DNA of 57,371 nucleotides from Hominenteromicrobium sp900549945 (lineage in GTDB: Bacteria > Bacillota > Clostridia > Oscillospirales > Acutalibacteraceae), in the NCBI GenBank assembly GCA_902472305.1, contig CABRNK010000020.1, positions 1 to 57,371 on the forward strand. Direction: 5' to 3'. Shown one piece after another: positions 24,201 through 35,699 of the stretch. Below the pieces are notes generated by a model. That model did not search any database. It was not told the origin of the DNA and saw nothing but the letters and a program-made list of their open reading frames with translations. The first letter of the stretch is position 1; each line of letters starts with the position of its first letter. Made by a program: the position numbers and the translations under genes.

Positions 24201-25275
24201 CGGCGCCGCGGTCTTTGGCAACACCGCCTCCGCAGGCGGCGCGGGCGACGATTTCATCGCCGTGCCGGCAAACGGCCGGACGCACACGACAACACTTGCG
24301 GACCGCATGCTCGGCGGCGGCGACGTGCAGTGGTATAAGGACGGCGGCGTGTCTAACGCCATCCTGAGCGGTTCTGCGGTCGGCACCCCCACCGACGACC
24401 CGCGGTACAGCGCGGATGATACCGCCGAGCGCATCACGGGGATTCAAGACTACACCATGTCCCTCGCCCTGAAAGCCGTTGTGAGCGACGCGGCGGCCGA
24501 GCTCGCAGAGAGCAAGGCGCAGCTTCGCATCACCGGCAACACAGCCCTGCGCGGCGGCGGCCTCGGCTCGAACGGCGCAGTCGTCATCGGCGAAGAGGAT
24601 GAATGGACGCTGCGCGTCACGAAGGATTGGGCCGACGGCATCACAGACGAGCAGAAAAAGCCCGTCACCGTGCGGCTCAAGATCGGTGACTACGCGCTCG
24701 ACACCGTGACGCTCGACGCGAGCAACAACTGGACGAAGGAATTCATGCAGCTCCCGAATCCGGAGACGCTCGGCAAGCTCAAGATCACCGTCGTCGAGGA
24801 GGGCGAGGAATACGACGCGTCGTACAGCGAGATCACAACGGACGAGGGCAATAAGCTGCTCACCGTGAACATCACGAACAGCTTAAAGCCGACGCCGAGC
24901 CCGTCGCCGTCGCCTTCCGTCACACCTTCTCCGGTGCCCGACAACACGCCGTCGCCGTCTCCCTCTGCCACGCCTGCGGGAATCCCGACGCCGACCCCTA
25001 TCGTGACCCCGACGCCCGTGCCGGACGGCACGCCGACCCCGACCCCCATCGTGACTCCGACGCCTGCGCCGGAGGGCACGCCCACACCTGCGCCGGGGAA
25101 CACGCCGGCACCGGAAGCCTCGCCCACGCCGCAGCCGGAAAAGCCGGAAACGGATGCACCGCAGACCGGCGACGAGACCGATCTCACAGGCTGGGTACTC
25201 CTCACGATGGCCGGCGCGGCCTGCCTGACCGCCGCCGTGCTCGGTGCGCGGAGGAAAGCCGGCCGCCGGAGGTAA
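21265..25275 (+). CDS. LRR/beta-helix cell-surface protein with sorting signal
   Basis: Encodes 1336 residues. Signal peptide 1-28 (LLSALLLCGAGTAAFA). About 30-130 is Ser/Ala/Gly/Pro-rich. About 175-560 holds BspA-type leucine-rich repeats (LTEIVIPKTVTTISTSAF, VTIPKGMKTIGNNAFDS). About 600-1060 is a right-handed beta-helix with repeated MTGGTISNNS / GGGVYV units. About 1105-1210 is a Cna-B-like domain (LRVTKDWADGI). A Thr/Ser-Pro spacer follows, then PQTGD, a hydrophobic helix and RRKAGRRR: a sortase anchor with Pro-Gln in place of the Leu-Pro of LPXTG. Likely adhesin; ligand unknown. Start chosen for GAGG 8 bp upstream. Confidence 0.9.
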   Translation: MRKRRISKALAVLLSALLLCGAGTAAFAQEAPPGADTAVSASPAPQDDSSPVGEPSASSGSETSGAEASASGGETSGTADGEAESTPSAAPSAEPAAPGGAANSGEPAGAESAADLNAADENNAAALSAQAKATTYQLDGWTYELDAETATATLTGMVDKKSETPPASNLPETFVADGTTYTLTAISHSDWLGLGSGNTSLTEIVIPKTVTTISTSAFSNLKGLKRLEIPETVVNMDSISVQNCSALEELVIKAPLKSIANSAASGCDALTTVVLSDTLEALKPGAFGGCGKLTTVSVYGGEAKVGAVRLPSTLTSIENGVFEGTAVTEVVLPASITELQSSTFKNCANLESVTIEGGGLNEIGSYVFSGCEKLTTVPDMSAVTEIPAEAFYKCKKLVLPGTLNMSEITSIGSKAFAYCYCFEGDLNLESAEKIGIWAFLSTDITSVTIGDKVEDIPSYAFAWCNSLTSVTIPKGMKTIGNNAFDSVPITAIELPNSLTKIGDKAFLDCANLQSVTIGSSGQSRLDTVGTDAFKNAGSASDGLQITVHTSPDLVTGLENLPDATFTVEAVAAADDKISDEPDAPTLQKAIDDAEDGGTVTISKNILLTEGIEIPADKTVSLCAADGTAVHIIADKEKGLRGPMFTVPAGSALSLSGGLTLWGRNITTGSNSAAFIDCAGGLSIHEGVTLQYAAVSSSFSASVRISGESAEFMMDGGAISNNIFSTQYGGIVLVEEGASFTMTGGKISCNDTDIRGNTINNAPVYVLAPETAAKSTAFIMAGGLITENHGSNGGVMLGNSESLPENGPSAIATMKMTGGTISNNSANKGGGGVMVNGAASFEMQGGLITGNSAGNGGGVCVYDLYTSFGGDSSFEEWKAMYPGAFTMTGGTISGNSSSYCTLVPDGGCGGGIYVASDNVVLEAGDISGNTAYNQGGGVYVGSVPYTLHMSNTLITENTASTLGGGMWFCPTGDAVLHVTNGAAVFGNTASAGGAGDDFIAVPANGRTHTTTLADRMLGGGDVQWYKDGGVSNAILSGSAVGTPTDDPRYSADDTAERITGIQDYTMSLALKAVVSDAAAELAESKAQLRITGNTALRGGGLGSNGAVVIGEEDEWTLRVTKDWADGITDEQKKPVTVRLKIGDYALDTVTLDASNNWTKEFMQLPNPETLGKLKITVVEEGEEYDASYSEITTDEGNKLLTVNITNSLKPTPSPSPSPSVTPSPVPDNTPSPSPSATPAGIPTPTPIVTPTPVPDGTPTPTPIVTPTPAPEGTPTPAPGNTPAPEASPTPQPEKPETDAPQTGDETDLTGWVLLTMAGAACLTAAVLGARRKAGRRR

Positions 25276-25327
25276 TCCCGCCCGGCAGGCGCAGGGCCTG
25301 ATTTCAGCAAAATAAACCAGCAATGCA

Positions 25328-25372
25328 AGAGGGAGGCTCTCCGGCCTAAGCCGGGAAGCCTCCCTCTCTCTG
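25328..25372 (+). terminator. terminator of the surface protein gene
   Basis: AGAGGGAGGCT pairs with AGCCTCCCTCT around CTCCGGCCTAAGCCGGGA, itself a hairpin; usable in both directions. Confidence 0.75.
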
Positions 25373-25428
25373 TATGCTTTCGGCGGCGCATGCCGTGCCG
25401 GAAGCCTATGAAAATCCGCGGCGCGCCT

Positions 25429-26895
25429 TTACAGGTCGCGGTATTTCTTGACGCGGCGCATCTTGCGGCGCTTGCGGTTCATCAGCACGGCGAGCGCAAT
25501 GTAAACCACGAGCAGCACCAGAATCGCGCCGGCCGTAATCAAAAACCACGGCGAGGTGATGATCTCTTTGCCCTGCTCGATCGTTTGGATGATCTCGCTG
25601 CGCTCGACGCTTTCGGCCGCGACGAGCGGCACCTCGGCCAGAACCTCGCCCTTGTAGGTGTAGGTCGCCGTGCCGACCTCGTCGCCCTTCGCCACCGGCG
25701 CCTTGACCGCGTCCGGCAGGCTGAGCGTCATTTTGATGCTGCTCTCGTCGAGATCCGTCGGCAGCATCGCGGTCACGTTGCCCTTTGCAACGACCTGAAT
25801 GCGGTCCTTATTCCAGACATACTTGAGGTCTACCTCGCCGATCAGGTCGCCGTCCGTGACGATCGTCTTGTTCTCGATGCTCGTCAGCGCCCAGCGGAAC
25901 AGCGTCGCCGCGTCGTACATCTCGCCGTGGTAGTCGATGTGGTTGCCGTCCGCGTCGAGGTACGGGCTGCCGAGGCAGATGCACAGGTAGCTGTAGCCGT
26001 CGTATGAGGCGGAGGCCGCGATGCAGTAGCCGGATTCATTGAGCGAGCCGGTCTTGATGCCGGTCGCGTACGTGTAATGCTCCTCCGCCGTTTCGACGAG
26101 CATGCGATTCGTCGTCGTGACGGTGCGCGCCTCGCTCGTCAGGTTCGTCGGCGGCTGGGTGTAGCTCGTCTGCGAGGTGATCTCCGAAAAATACGGCAGC
26201 GTCAGGGCAAATTCGGTGATCGCCGCCATCTCGCGCGCGGTCGTGTAGTGGTTCTCGTCGTGCAGGCCGTGCGGGTTCATGAAATGCGTGTTCGTGCAGC
26301 CGAGCTCCGCCGCCTTGCGGTTCATCAGCTCCACAAAGCTCATCAGGCCGTCGCCGTTTTCGTCGTACGCGGCGCCGTCCTCCCCGGCCGCGATGTTCAG
26401 CCCATCGACGTATTTGGCGAGCGTGAGCGCCGCGTCGTTGCCCGAGGGCACCATCATCAGGTTCAAAAGCTCGTAGATCGTGAACTCCTCGCCGGTCTGG
26501 ATCTCCGCGAGCGACGAGCCCGTGCCCTCGAGCTCCTCGGCGACGCTCGCCGGCACCGTCGTGCGCGTGTTCATCAGGTCGTCCACGGTTTCGCACGTCA
26601 CGATATACGTCATGATCTTCGTGAGCGAGGCCATCGGCAGCCGCTCGTCCGGGTTCATCGTGAACACGACCGTGCCCGTATCGAGGCTCACCATAAAGAT
26701 GGATTTGCTGTTCGGCTCGGTCAGCGTTTCGCAGACGAAGCCCTCCTCGGGCTGCACCGGCGCGGGCGTCGGCGTCGCCTCCGCCGCGCCGGACGTTTCT
26801 GTGCCGGAGGCTTCCTCGGCCAGCGCCGCGGGCGTCAGGGCCGTCACCGTCAAAAGCACCGCCATCATAAGGGCGGCAAATCTAAATTTTCTCAC
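25429..26895 (-). CDS. D-alanyl-D-alanine carboxypeptidase (S11 family)
   Basis: Encodes 488 residues. Signal peptide 1-26 (LLTVTALTPAALA), then a Thr/Pro/Glu-rich stretch to about 50. The three penicillin-binding motifs are intact: Ser90-x2-Lys93 (ASLTKIM), Ser151-Gly-Asn153 (PSGND) and Lys281-Thr-Gly283. A C-terminal domain follows and then a membrane helix near 452-474 (FLITAGAILVLLVVYIALAV) with a basic tail, so the enzyme is anchored facing out. It trims the terminal D-Ala of peptidoglycan stem peptides. Close to DacF/DacA; the exact paralogue cannot be named. Confidence 0.93.
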   Translation of the reverse strand: MRKFRFAALMMAVLLTVTALTPAALAEEASGTETSGAAEATPTPAPVQPEEGFVCETLTEPNSKSIFMVSLDTGTVVFTMNPDERLPMASLTKIMTYIVTCETVDDLMNTRTTVPASVAEELEGTGSSLAEIQTGEEFTIYELLNLMMVPSGNDAALTLAKYVDGLNIAAGEDGAAYDENGDGLMSFVELMNRKAAELGCTNTHFMNPHGLHDENHYTTAREMAAITEFALTLPYFSEITSQTSYTQPPTNLTSEARTVTTTNRMLVETAEEHYTYATGIKTGSLNESGYCIAASASYDGYSYLCICLGSPYLDADGNHIDYHGEMYDAATLFRWALTSIENKTIVTDGDLIGEVDLKYVWNKDRIQVVAKGNVTAMLPTDLDESSIKMTLSLPDAVKAPVAKGDEVGTATYTYKGEVLAEVPLVAAESVERSEIIQTIEQGKEIITSPWFLITAGAILVLLVVYIALAVLMNRKRRKMRRVKKYRDL

Positions 26896-27092
26896 TGTTC
26901 ATTCTCCACCAGACATGTTATACTGTATACGGGGTTTTCCGGCGCAGGGCCGGAGGCTCCCGTCCATTGTACCACGATTTCCGCTTTCTGAAAAGAGCCG
27001 CCGGGCGGTTTTCAGAAAAATGTAATAATACGGGCGGCCCCCGGCCCTGTGCCAAACGGCGCCGCCCGAACGGCAAAGGAGGGTGATTTCCC

Positions 27093-28214
27093 TTGAAATT
27101 CCTGCACATTGCAGACCTGCACCTCGGCAGGCTGCTCTACGGGCGCAGCCTCATCGAGGACCAGCGCCATTTCCTGTTTGAATGCCTGCTGCCCGCGATC
27201 GACCGGCACAAACCGGACGTCCTCTTGATCGCCGGCGACCTCTACGACCGGCCGGTCGCCCCCACCGAAGCCATCGCGCTGTTTGACGAACTGCTCGACG
27301 CGCTCTGCGCGCGGCAGGTGCCCGCCGTGGTGATCTCCGGCAACCACGACGGGCCGGAGCGCATCGCGGTCGGCGCAAAGCTGCTCGCGCGCTTCGGCAT
27401 CCACATCGTGACGAGCCTCGAGGCCGCCTTTCGGCCGATCGAGCTCGGCGGCGCGCAGATCTTCGCGCTGCCCTATTTCGATAACGCCGAGATGCGCGCG
27501 GCGCTCGGCGACGACACGCTGCGCGGCGCGGGCGCTTGCATGCAGGCGGCCATCGAAAGAATGCAGGCGCAGTTTTTGCCCGGAAAGCCGCACGTGCTCG
27601 TGGCGCACTGCTTCGCGGCGGGCGCTTCGACCTCGGATTCCGAATCGCGGCTGTTCGTCGGCGGCGCGGGCGACGTGCCGACCGACTGCTTCTCCCCCTT
27701 CGACTACGCCGCGCTGGGCCACCTGCACGCGGCGCAGGCGGCCGGCCAAACGGCGCGCTACGCCGGCTCGCCGCTCAAATACTCGGTCGATGAGGCGCAC
27801 CAGAAAAAGAGCATGACGCTCGTAACGCTCGGCGCGGGCGCGCCGCCGCAGATCAAGCTGCTGCCCGTTTCTCCGCTGCGCGACGTAAAGCGCCTGAGCG
27901 GGAGATTCGACGACCTGCTCGCCGCCGGCACGGCGCAGCCCGACGCGGACTATGTGGAGATCCTGCTCGAGGACGACGCGCCCGTGTTCTGCCCCGCTGA
28001 CCGCCTCAGGCCGTACTACCCGAACCTGTTGAGCGTGCGCAGCGCGTGGTTTTTAAAGGCCGGCGCCGCGGCGCCCTCGGCCGCCGCGCAGAGCCGCGAC
28101 CGCACCGCGGTGTTCACCGGCTTTCTGCGCGACATCTGCGGCGGCGAGCCGCAGGAGGGCGACGAGGCGCTGTTTCTCGAGATCCTGCGCGAGCTGGAAG
28201 AAAAGGAGGCCTGA
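27093..28214 (+). CDS. sbcD: exonuclease SbcCD, subunit D
   Basis: Encodes 373 residues. The calcineurin-like phosphoesterase motifs are all visible: ADLHLG (7-12), GDLYDR (about 49-54), SGNHDGP, LVAHCF and GHLH. With SbcC it forms the bacterial Mre11-Rad50 nuclease that opens hairpins and trims blocked DNA ends. The start is TTG, supported by AAGGAGGG 9 bp upstream and by homology of the first residues (MKFLHIADLHLG). It is 2 bp from sbcC. Confidence 0.95.
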   Translation: MKFLHIADLHLGRLLYGRSLIEDQRHFLFECLLPAIDRHKPDVLLIAGDLYDRPVAPTEAIALFDELLDALCARQVPAVVISGNHDGPERIAVGAKLLARFGIHIVTSLEAAFRPIELGGAQIFALPYFDNAEMRAALGDDTLRGAGACMQAAIERMQAQFLPGKPHVLVAHCFAAGASTSDSESRLFVGGAGDVPTDCFSPFDYAALGHLHAAQAAGQTARYAGSPLKYSVDEAHQKKSMTLVTLGAGAPPQIKLLPVSPLRDVKRLSGRFDDLLAAGTAQPDADYVEILLEDDAPVFCPADRLRPYYPNLLSVRSAWFLKAGAAAPSAAAQSRDRTAVFTGFLRDICGGEPQEGDEALFLEILRELEEKEA

Positions 28215-28216
28215 GC

Positions 28217-30940
<2,724 letters not shown>

Positions 30941-31029
30941 ATACAGGCAAACGAAAAAGCGTGGAACACCGCATGGTGCCCACGCTCTTCTGTTTTCAAC
31001 CGTTCGTATTTTGCCGGTGCAAAACCCGG

Positions 31030-32895
31030 TCAGACAGCTTCCTCTGCGCTGCCCGCAAACTGGCTGTTGTACAGGCCGGCGTAGAAACCGTTTTTTGCCA
31101 TCAACTCGTCGTGCGTGCCCTGCTCGACGATGTCGCCGTCCTTCATGCAGAGGATCAGGTCCGCGTTGCGGATCGTCGAGAGCCGGTGCGCGATGATGAA
31201 GCTCGTGCGCCCGCGCATCAGATTGTCCATCGCGGTCTGAATCGAAAGCTCCGTGCGCGTATCGACCGAGCTTGTCGCCTCGTCGAGAATCATTATCCGG
31301 CTGTCGGAGAGCAGCGCCCGCGCGATCGTCAGAAGCTGTTTCTGCCCCTGCGAGACGTTCGTCGCCTCCTCGTTGAGGATCGTGTCGTAGCCGTCCGGCA
31401 GCGTGCGCACGAAGCGGTCCACCTGCGCGGCGCGCGCCGCCGCAAGCACCTCATCGTCCGTGGCGTCAAGCCGGCCGTAGCGGATGTTCTCGCGGATCGT
31501 GCCGCTGTAGAGCCATGTATCCTGCAAAACCATGCCGAACTCGCGCCGCAGGTCGCCGCGCGCGAAATCGGCTATATTCATCCCGTCGAGGTAGATCGCA
31601 CCGCCGCGCAGGTCGTGGAAGCGCATGAGCAGCTTCACCATCGTCGTTTTGCCGGCGCCCGTCGGGCCGACGATCGCGATCTTCTGCCCCGCCTTCACAT
31701 CGGCCGAGAAATCGCGGATGACGGTCTCCTCGCTGCCCTCGTAGCCGAAGGTGACGTGGTCGAAGCGCACGTCACCGCGGATGTCGCAGTCGTCGATCTT
31801 ATATTTCGGCGCTTTTTCCTCGATCTCCTCCTCGCCGAGGAACTCGAAGATGCGCTCCGCCGCCGCCAGCGTGCGCTGGATCTGGTTCGAGATGCTCGCA
31901 AGCTGCGTGATCGGCTGCGTGAAGCTGCGCAGGTACTGGATAAACGCCTGAATGCCGCCGACCGTCATCGTGCCGCCCGCCGCCATCGACGCGCCGAGGA
32001 TGCACACCACGACGTAGCCGAGGTTGCCGACAAAGCCCATGACCGGCTGCATCAGGCCGGAGAGGAACTCCGACTTCCAGCCCGCGTTGTAGAGCTTTTC
32101 GTTTTCGGCGTCGAATTTCTCGAGCGAGCGCGCCTCGCCGCCGAACGCCTTGACGACAACGTGGCCGCCGTACATCTCCTCCACGTGTCCGTTCACCGAG
32201 CCGAGGTAATTCTGCTGGCCGATGAAGTATTTCTGCGAGGCCTTGACGACTCCGCCCACAAAGAGCAGCGTGACCGGTACGGTGCACAGCGCGACGAGCG
32301 TGAGCTGCCAGCTGATCGAGAGCATCATCACGAGCACGCCGACGATCGAGCAGACCGAGGTGATGAGCTGCGTGATGCTCTGGCTGAGGCTCTGGCTCAG
32401 CGTATCGACGTCGTTTGTGATGCGCGAGAGCACGTCGCCCTGACTCGTCTTGTGGAAAAAGGCGATCGGCAGGCGGTTGATCTTCTCCATGATCGCCGTG
32501 CGCATGTTGTACGAAACCTTGGCGGAGACGCCCGCCATCGTGAAGCCCTGAATGTAGGAGAACAGGGCGCTCACGCCGTACAGCCCGACGAGGAACAGCA
32601 GCACCGCGCCGATGTAGCCGAAGTCGATGCCCTCGGCCGCGCCGGTGATGATGCGCATCAGGCCGGCGGTCAGCTCGTCGGTCGCCTTCGCGAGGATCTT
32701 CGGGCCGACGATTGTGAACACCGTGGAGAGCGCCGCGAAGAACACGACGATCAGAATTTTCACCTTAAACGGCGCGAGGTAGCTGCCGAGCTTTCGGAGG
32801 CTTCCTTTGAAGTCTTTGACCTTTTCGCCGGTGATCTGCCCGGCCATGGGGCCGTGCGGGCCGCGGCGCGGCGCGTTCGTCATTTTTCCGCTCAT
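31030..32895 (-). CDS. ABC exporter, permease-ATPase subunit (second of pair)
   Basis: Encodes 621 residues: six membrane helices over about 45-345, then the nucleotide-binding domain with Walker A GPTGAGKTT (about 405), signature VSQGQKQLL and Walker B IMILDEATSSVD, and the switch His in IIAHRLSTIRNAD. The signature reads SQGQ rather than SGGQ, common in one half of heterodimeric exporters. Its ATG overlaps the stop of the upstream half-transporter by 4 bp, so the two are coupled and probably form a BmrCD/LmrCD-type multidrug or peptide exporter. Substrate unknown. Confidence 0.92.
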   Translation of the reverse strand: MSGKMTNAPRRGPHGPMAGQITGEKVKDFKGSLRKLGSYLAPFKVKILIVVFFAALSTVFTIVGPKILAKATDELTAGLMRIITGAAEGIDFGYIGAVLLFLVGLYGVSALFSYIQGFTMAGVSAKVSYNMRTAIMEKINRLPIAFFHKTSQGDVLSRITNDVDTLSQSLSQSITQLITSVCSIVGVLVMMLSISWQLTLVALCTVPVTLLFVGGVVKASQKYFIGQQNYLGSVNGHVEEMYGGHVVVKAFGGEARSLEKFDAENEKLYNAGWKSEFLSGLMQPVMGFVGNLGYVVVCILGASMAAGGTMTVGGIQAFIQYLRSFTQPITQLASISNQIQRTLAAAERIFEFLGEEEIEEKAPKYKIDDCDIRGDVRFDHVTFGYEGSEETVIRDFSADVKAGQKIAIVGPTGAGKTTMVKLLMRFHDLRGGAIYLDGMNIADFARGDLRREFGMVLQDTWLYSGTIRENIRYGRLDATDDEVLAAARAAQVDRFVRTLPDGYDTILNEEATNVSQGQKQLLTIARALLSDSRIMILDEATSSVDTRTELSIQTAMDNLMRGRTSFIIAHRLSTIRNADLILCMKDGDIVEQGTHDELMAKNGFYAGLYNSQFAGSAEEAV

Positions 32896-35114
32896 GCCAA
32901 TTCCTCCTTTGAAAGCTGGCTTTCCGCGATCTCGCGGTAGGTGGGGCAGGTTTCGAGCAGCTCGCGGTGCGTGCCCCTGCCGACGATCTTGCCCTCGTCG
33001 AGCACGATGATCTGCTCGGCGTTCAGAATCGTCGAGACGCGCTGCGCGACGATCAGCACGATCGAATCCTTTGTGAACGCCGAGAGCGCGCGGCGCAGCT
33101 TCGCATCGGTGCGGAAGTCAAGCGCGGAAAAGCTGTCGTCGAAAATATAGACCGGCGCCTTGCGCACCAGAGCGCGCGCAATCGCAAGGCGCTGCTTCTG
33201 GCCGCCAGAGACGTTCGTGCCGCCCTGTGTGATCGGGTTCTCCGCGCCGTCGGGCAGCTCGGAGACGAACTCGCTGGCCTGCGCGCAGTCGAGCGCCTCA
33301 AGCACGGCTTTGTCGTCGGCGTCCTCGCGGCCGTAGCGGATATTCGAGGCGATGGTGCCCGAGAACAGCACGCCTTTCTGCGGCACGTAGCCGATCTGCG
33401 CGCGCAGCGCCGCCTGCTCCATGTCGCGCACATCGACGCCGTTCAGGCGCACCGCACCGGCAGTCGCGTCATAAAACCGCGGCACGAGGTTGACGAGCGT
33501 CGATTTGCCCGCGCCCGTCGCGCCGATGAAGGCCGTCGTTTCGCCGCGCTTTGCGGTGAAGCTGATGTGGCTCAGCGTGTCCTTTTCGGCATTGCCGTAG
33601 CGGAAGCTGACGTCGTCGAACACAAGGTCGCCCGCCGCCGCGTCATTCGCCTTCTGCGGGTGCGCGGGGTCGTGGATCGAGAGCTCAGTGTCGAGCACCT
33701 CGCGGATGCGCTGCGCCGAAACCATCGCGCGCGGCACCATAATAAAGATCATCGTGATGAAGAGGAACGACATGATGATCTGCATCGCATACTGGATGTA
33801 CGCCATCATATCGCCGACCTGCATCGTCGAATCGGCGATCGCATGGCCGCCCACCCACATGATGAGCAGCGAAACGAGATTCATCAGCAGCATCATGAAC
33901 GGCATCGCGAACGACATGACGCGCTGGGTGAAGCGGTTCGTCCACGCGAGGTCCTGATTCGCCGTGTCAAAGCGCTTTTCCTCAAACTTCTCGTTTGAGA
34001 ACGCGCGCACGACGAGCAGGCCGCTCAGGTTTTCGCGGCTGACGAGGTTCAGCCGGTCGGTCAGCTTCTGCAGCAGCTTGAATTTCGGCATTGCAACGCG
34101 CAGGATCACGAGGCTGACGCAGATGAGCACGATAACGGCGAGCGCGATGATCCAGCTCAGCGAGGTGCTCTTCTGCAAGGCGAAGATGATGCCGCCGACG
34201 CCCATGATCGGCGCGTAGCACAGCATGCGCAGGCCCATCGAGACGAGCATCTGCACCTGCGTGACGTCGTTCGTCGTGCGGGTAATCAGCGACGCCGTGG
34301 AGAAGCGGTCGAACTCCGCGTTCGAGAAGCTCTCCACCTTTTGGAACACGTCGCGGCGCATCTGCCGGCCCACCGAGGCCGAAACGCGCGAGGCGAAGAA
34401 GCCGACCAGCACGGCGGCGAGCACGCCGAGCAGCGCGATGCCGAGCATCTCGAGGCCCTTCATGACGATGTAGCTTTGCTGCTTCGCCTCCATATCGAGG
34501 CCGAGCTCACGGTAGAACAGGCCGGTGAACGACGCGCCGATCTGCGAGCCGATCATCGACTGCGCGTTTTCGGCCTCCTGCATCGCATCGTCGAGCTGTG
34601 CCTGCGGCACCTGCGCGAGCATGGGCACCAGCGCGTAAAGCTGGTTCATATCGACGTCCTGAATGCCGCTTTCCGCGTCGAGCGCGCCGCCGGCCTGCTC
34701 GCCCATGCCCTTTAAGAAGGTCATAAACGCGTAGGCCGCCTTGTCGTAGGCAGCCGCGGCGGCCTCCTGCGCCTGCGCGTCGCCGGTCAGTTCGACCGCC
34801 TGCACATCGCCGATCGCCGTGTAGTCCTTCTCGAGCGCCGCCTCGCGGGCGCCGCCCTTTTCCACCGGCGTGTAAGCCGCGCGGAACGCCGCCTCGTCCT
34901 TTTCATCCATAAAGGCCGCGAGCAGTTCCTCGCCCGAGGCGTTCATCACCGCCGGCAGGGCTTCGTCGATGCCGCCCTGCTGGATGCCCGTGTTGACGAT
35001 GTCGCTCATCAGGTTCGGCAGCGTCAGATCGCACATCGCCTGCCCGAACAGCAGCAGAATGCTGAGCAGCACCGGCAGTGCGAACGGCTTTAAATATTTG
35101 CCGAGCAATTTCAT
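32892..35114 (-). CDS. ABC exporter, permease-ATPase subunit (first of pair)
   Basis: Encodes 740 residues. Between the first membrane helix (LPVLLSILLLFGQAM) and the second an insertion of about 170 residues rich in Ala, Glu and Gln is present, probably an extracytoplasmic domain; this is common in one subunit of clostridial heterodimeric exporters. The ATPase domain has Walker A GATGAGKST, signature NVSGGQKQRLA and VYIFDDSFSALD, where the usual catalytic Glu after Walker B is Asp, marking a degenerate ATP site. Start chosen at MKLLGKYLK. Follows the MarR gene by 4 bp. Confidence 0.92.
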   Translation of the reverse strand: MKLLGKYLKPFALPVLLSILLLFGQAMCDLTLPNLMSDIVNTGIQQGGIDEALPAVMNASGEELLAAFMDEKDEAAFRAAYTPVEKGGAREAALEKDYTAIGDVQAVELTGDAQAQEAAAAAYDKAAYAFMTFLKGMGEQAGGALDAESGIQDVDMNQLYALVPMLAQVPQAQLDDAMQEAENAQSMIGSQIGASFTGLFYRELGLDMEAKQQSYIVMKGLEMLGIALLGVLAAVLVGFFASRVSASVGRQMRRDVFQKVESFSNAEFDRFSTASLITRTTNDVTQVQMLVSMGLRMLCYAPIMGVGGIIFALQKSTSLSWIIALAVIVLICVSLVILRVAMPKFKLLQKLTDRLNLVSRENLSGLLVVRAFSNEKFEEKRFDTANQDLAWTNRFTQRVMSFAMPFMMLLMNLVSLLIMWVGGHAIADSTMQVGDMMAYIQYAMQIIMSFLFITMIFIMVPRAMVSAQRIREVLDTELSIHDPAHPQKANDAAAGDLVFDDVSFRYGNAEKDTLSHISFTAKRGETTAFIGATGAGKSTLVNLVPRFYDATAGAVRLNGVDVRDMEQAALRAQIGYVPQKGVLFSGTIASNIRYGREDADDKAVLEALDCAQASEFVSELPDGAENPITQGGTNVSGGQKQRLAIARALVRKAPVYIFDDSFSALDFRTDAKLRRALSAFTKDSIVLIVAQRVSTILNAEQIIVLDEGKIVGRGTHRELLETCPTYREIAESQLSKEELA

Positions 35115-35118
35115 ATGG

Positions 35119-35616
35119 TCACCGATCTCCTTTTCTGTGCACCGCGGCGCTTTCCGCGCGCGCCGTGATGCCGTCAATATTCTTCCAAATTCTCTGCATA
35201 ACATGCAGGAATACGTCCAGCTCCTCGCTGCCGATGCCGGCGCAGATGTCCCTGTAGAAATCCTGCCGCACCGTTTTGCAGCGTTCGGCGATCTCTTGTG
35301 CCTGCGGCGTAAGACGCAGGCGCACCACCCGGCGGTCCGCCGGGTCCTGTGCGGTTTCGATGTAGCCCGCCCGCACCGCCTCCTCGACGTTCTTGCTCAG
35401 AAGCGAGCGCGAAACGCCGAGCTGCTTCGCGATTTCCCCTGCCGTATCGGCCTCCGCCGAAGCGATGATCATCACGAGCTCCAGATGCTTCGCCGGGACG
35501 CCGAGTGCCTCTGCCATCGCCCGCAGCCGCACGCGCATGGCGCGGTGCAGCACATCCATCCGCGAGGCGATGAAGCCGTCGAACACATACGCCGCATCTA
35601 CCCATTCCCCTCGCAT
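35119..35616 (-). CDS. MarR family transcriptional regulator
   Basis: Encodes 165 residues. The winged helix is at about 55-110 (EADTAGEIAKQLGVSRSLLSKNVEEAVRAGYIETAQDPADRRVVRLRLT), with the DxRxxR-like wing DPADRR. It is the first gene of the operon with the exporter pair, so it most likely represses the exporter and is released by a substrate of it. Start chosen for GGGAGG 7 bp upstream. The frame is open for another 800 bp upstream, but that stretch has no coding character. Confidence 0.92.
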   Translation of the reverse strand: MRGEWVDAAYVFDGFIASRMDVLHRAMRVRLRAMAEALGVPAKHLELVMIIASAEADTAGEIAKQLGVSRSLLSKNVEEAVRAGYIETAQDPADRRVVRLRLTPQAQEIAERCKTVRQDFYRDICAGIGSEELDVFLHVMQRIWKNIDGITARAESAAVHRKGDR

Positions 35617-35637
35617 TGCATGACCTCCCTTGTTCAA

Positions 35638-35674
35638 ATTATATTCACAATTCAACAGTTTAAAATTGAATTGT
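35638..35674 (-). promoter_or_regulatory. MarR promoter with inverted-repeat operator
   Basis: ACAATTCAA (35647-35655) and TTGAATTGT (35666-35674) form a perfect 9-bp inverted repeat with a 10-bp spacer, directly upstream of a minus-strand TATAAT at 35643-35638. The repeat covers the -35 region, as expected for a repressor operator. Confidence 0.7.
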
Positions 35675-35699
35675 TCATCTTTGAAATATTTTAGCAGAC

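Noticed and set aside
30961..32940. 659-codon frame antisense to the ABC exporter gene
   Set aside because: Shadow of a GC-rich gene, no motifs and no expression signals.
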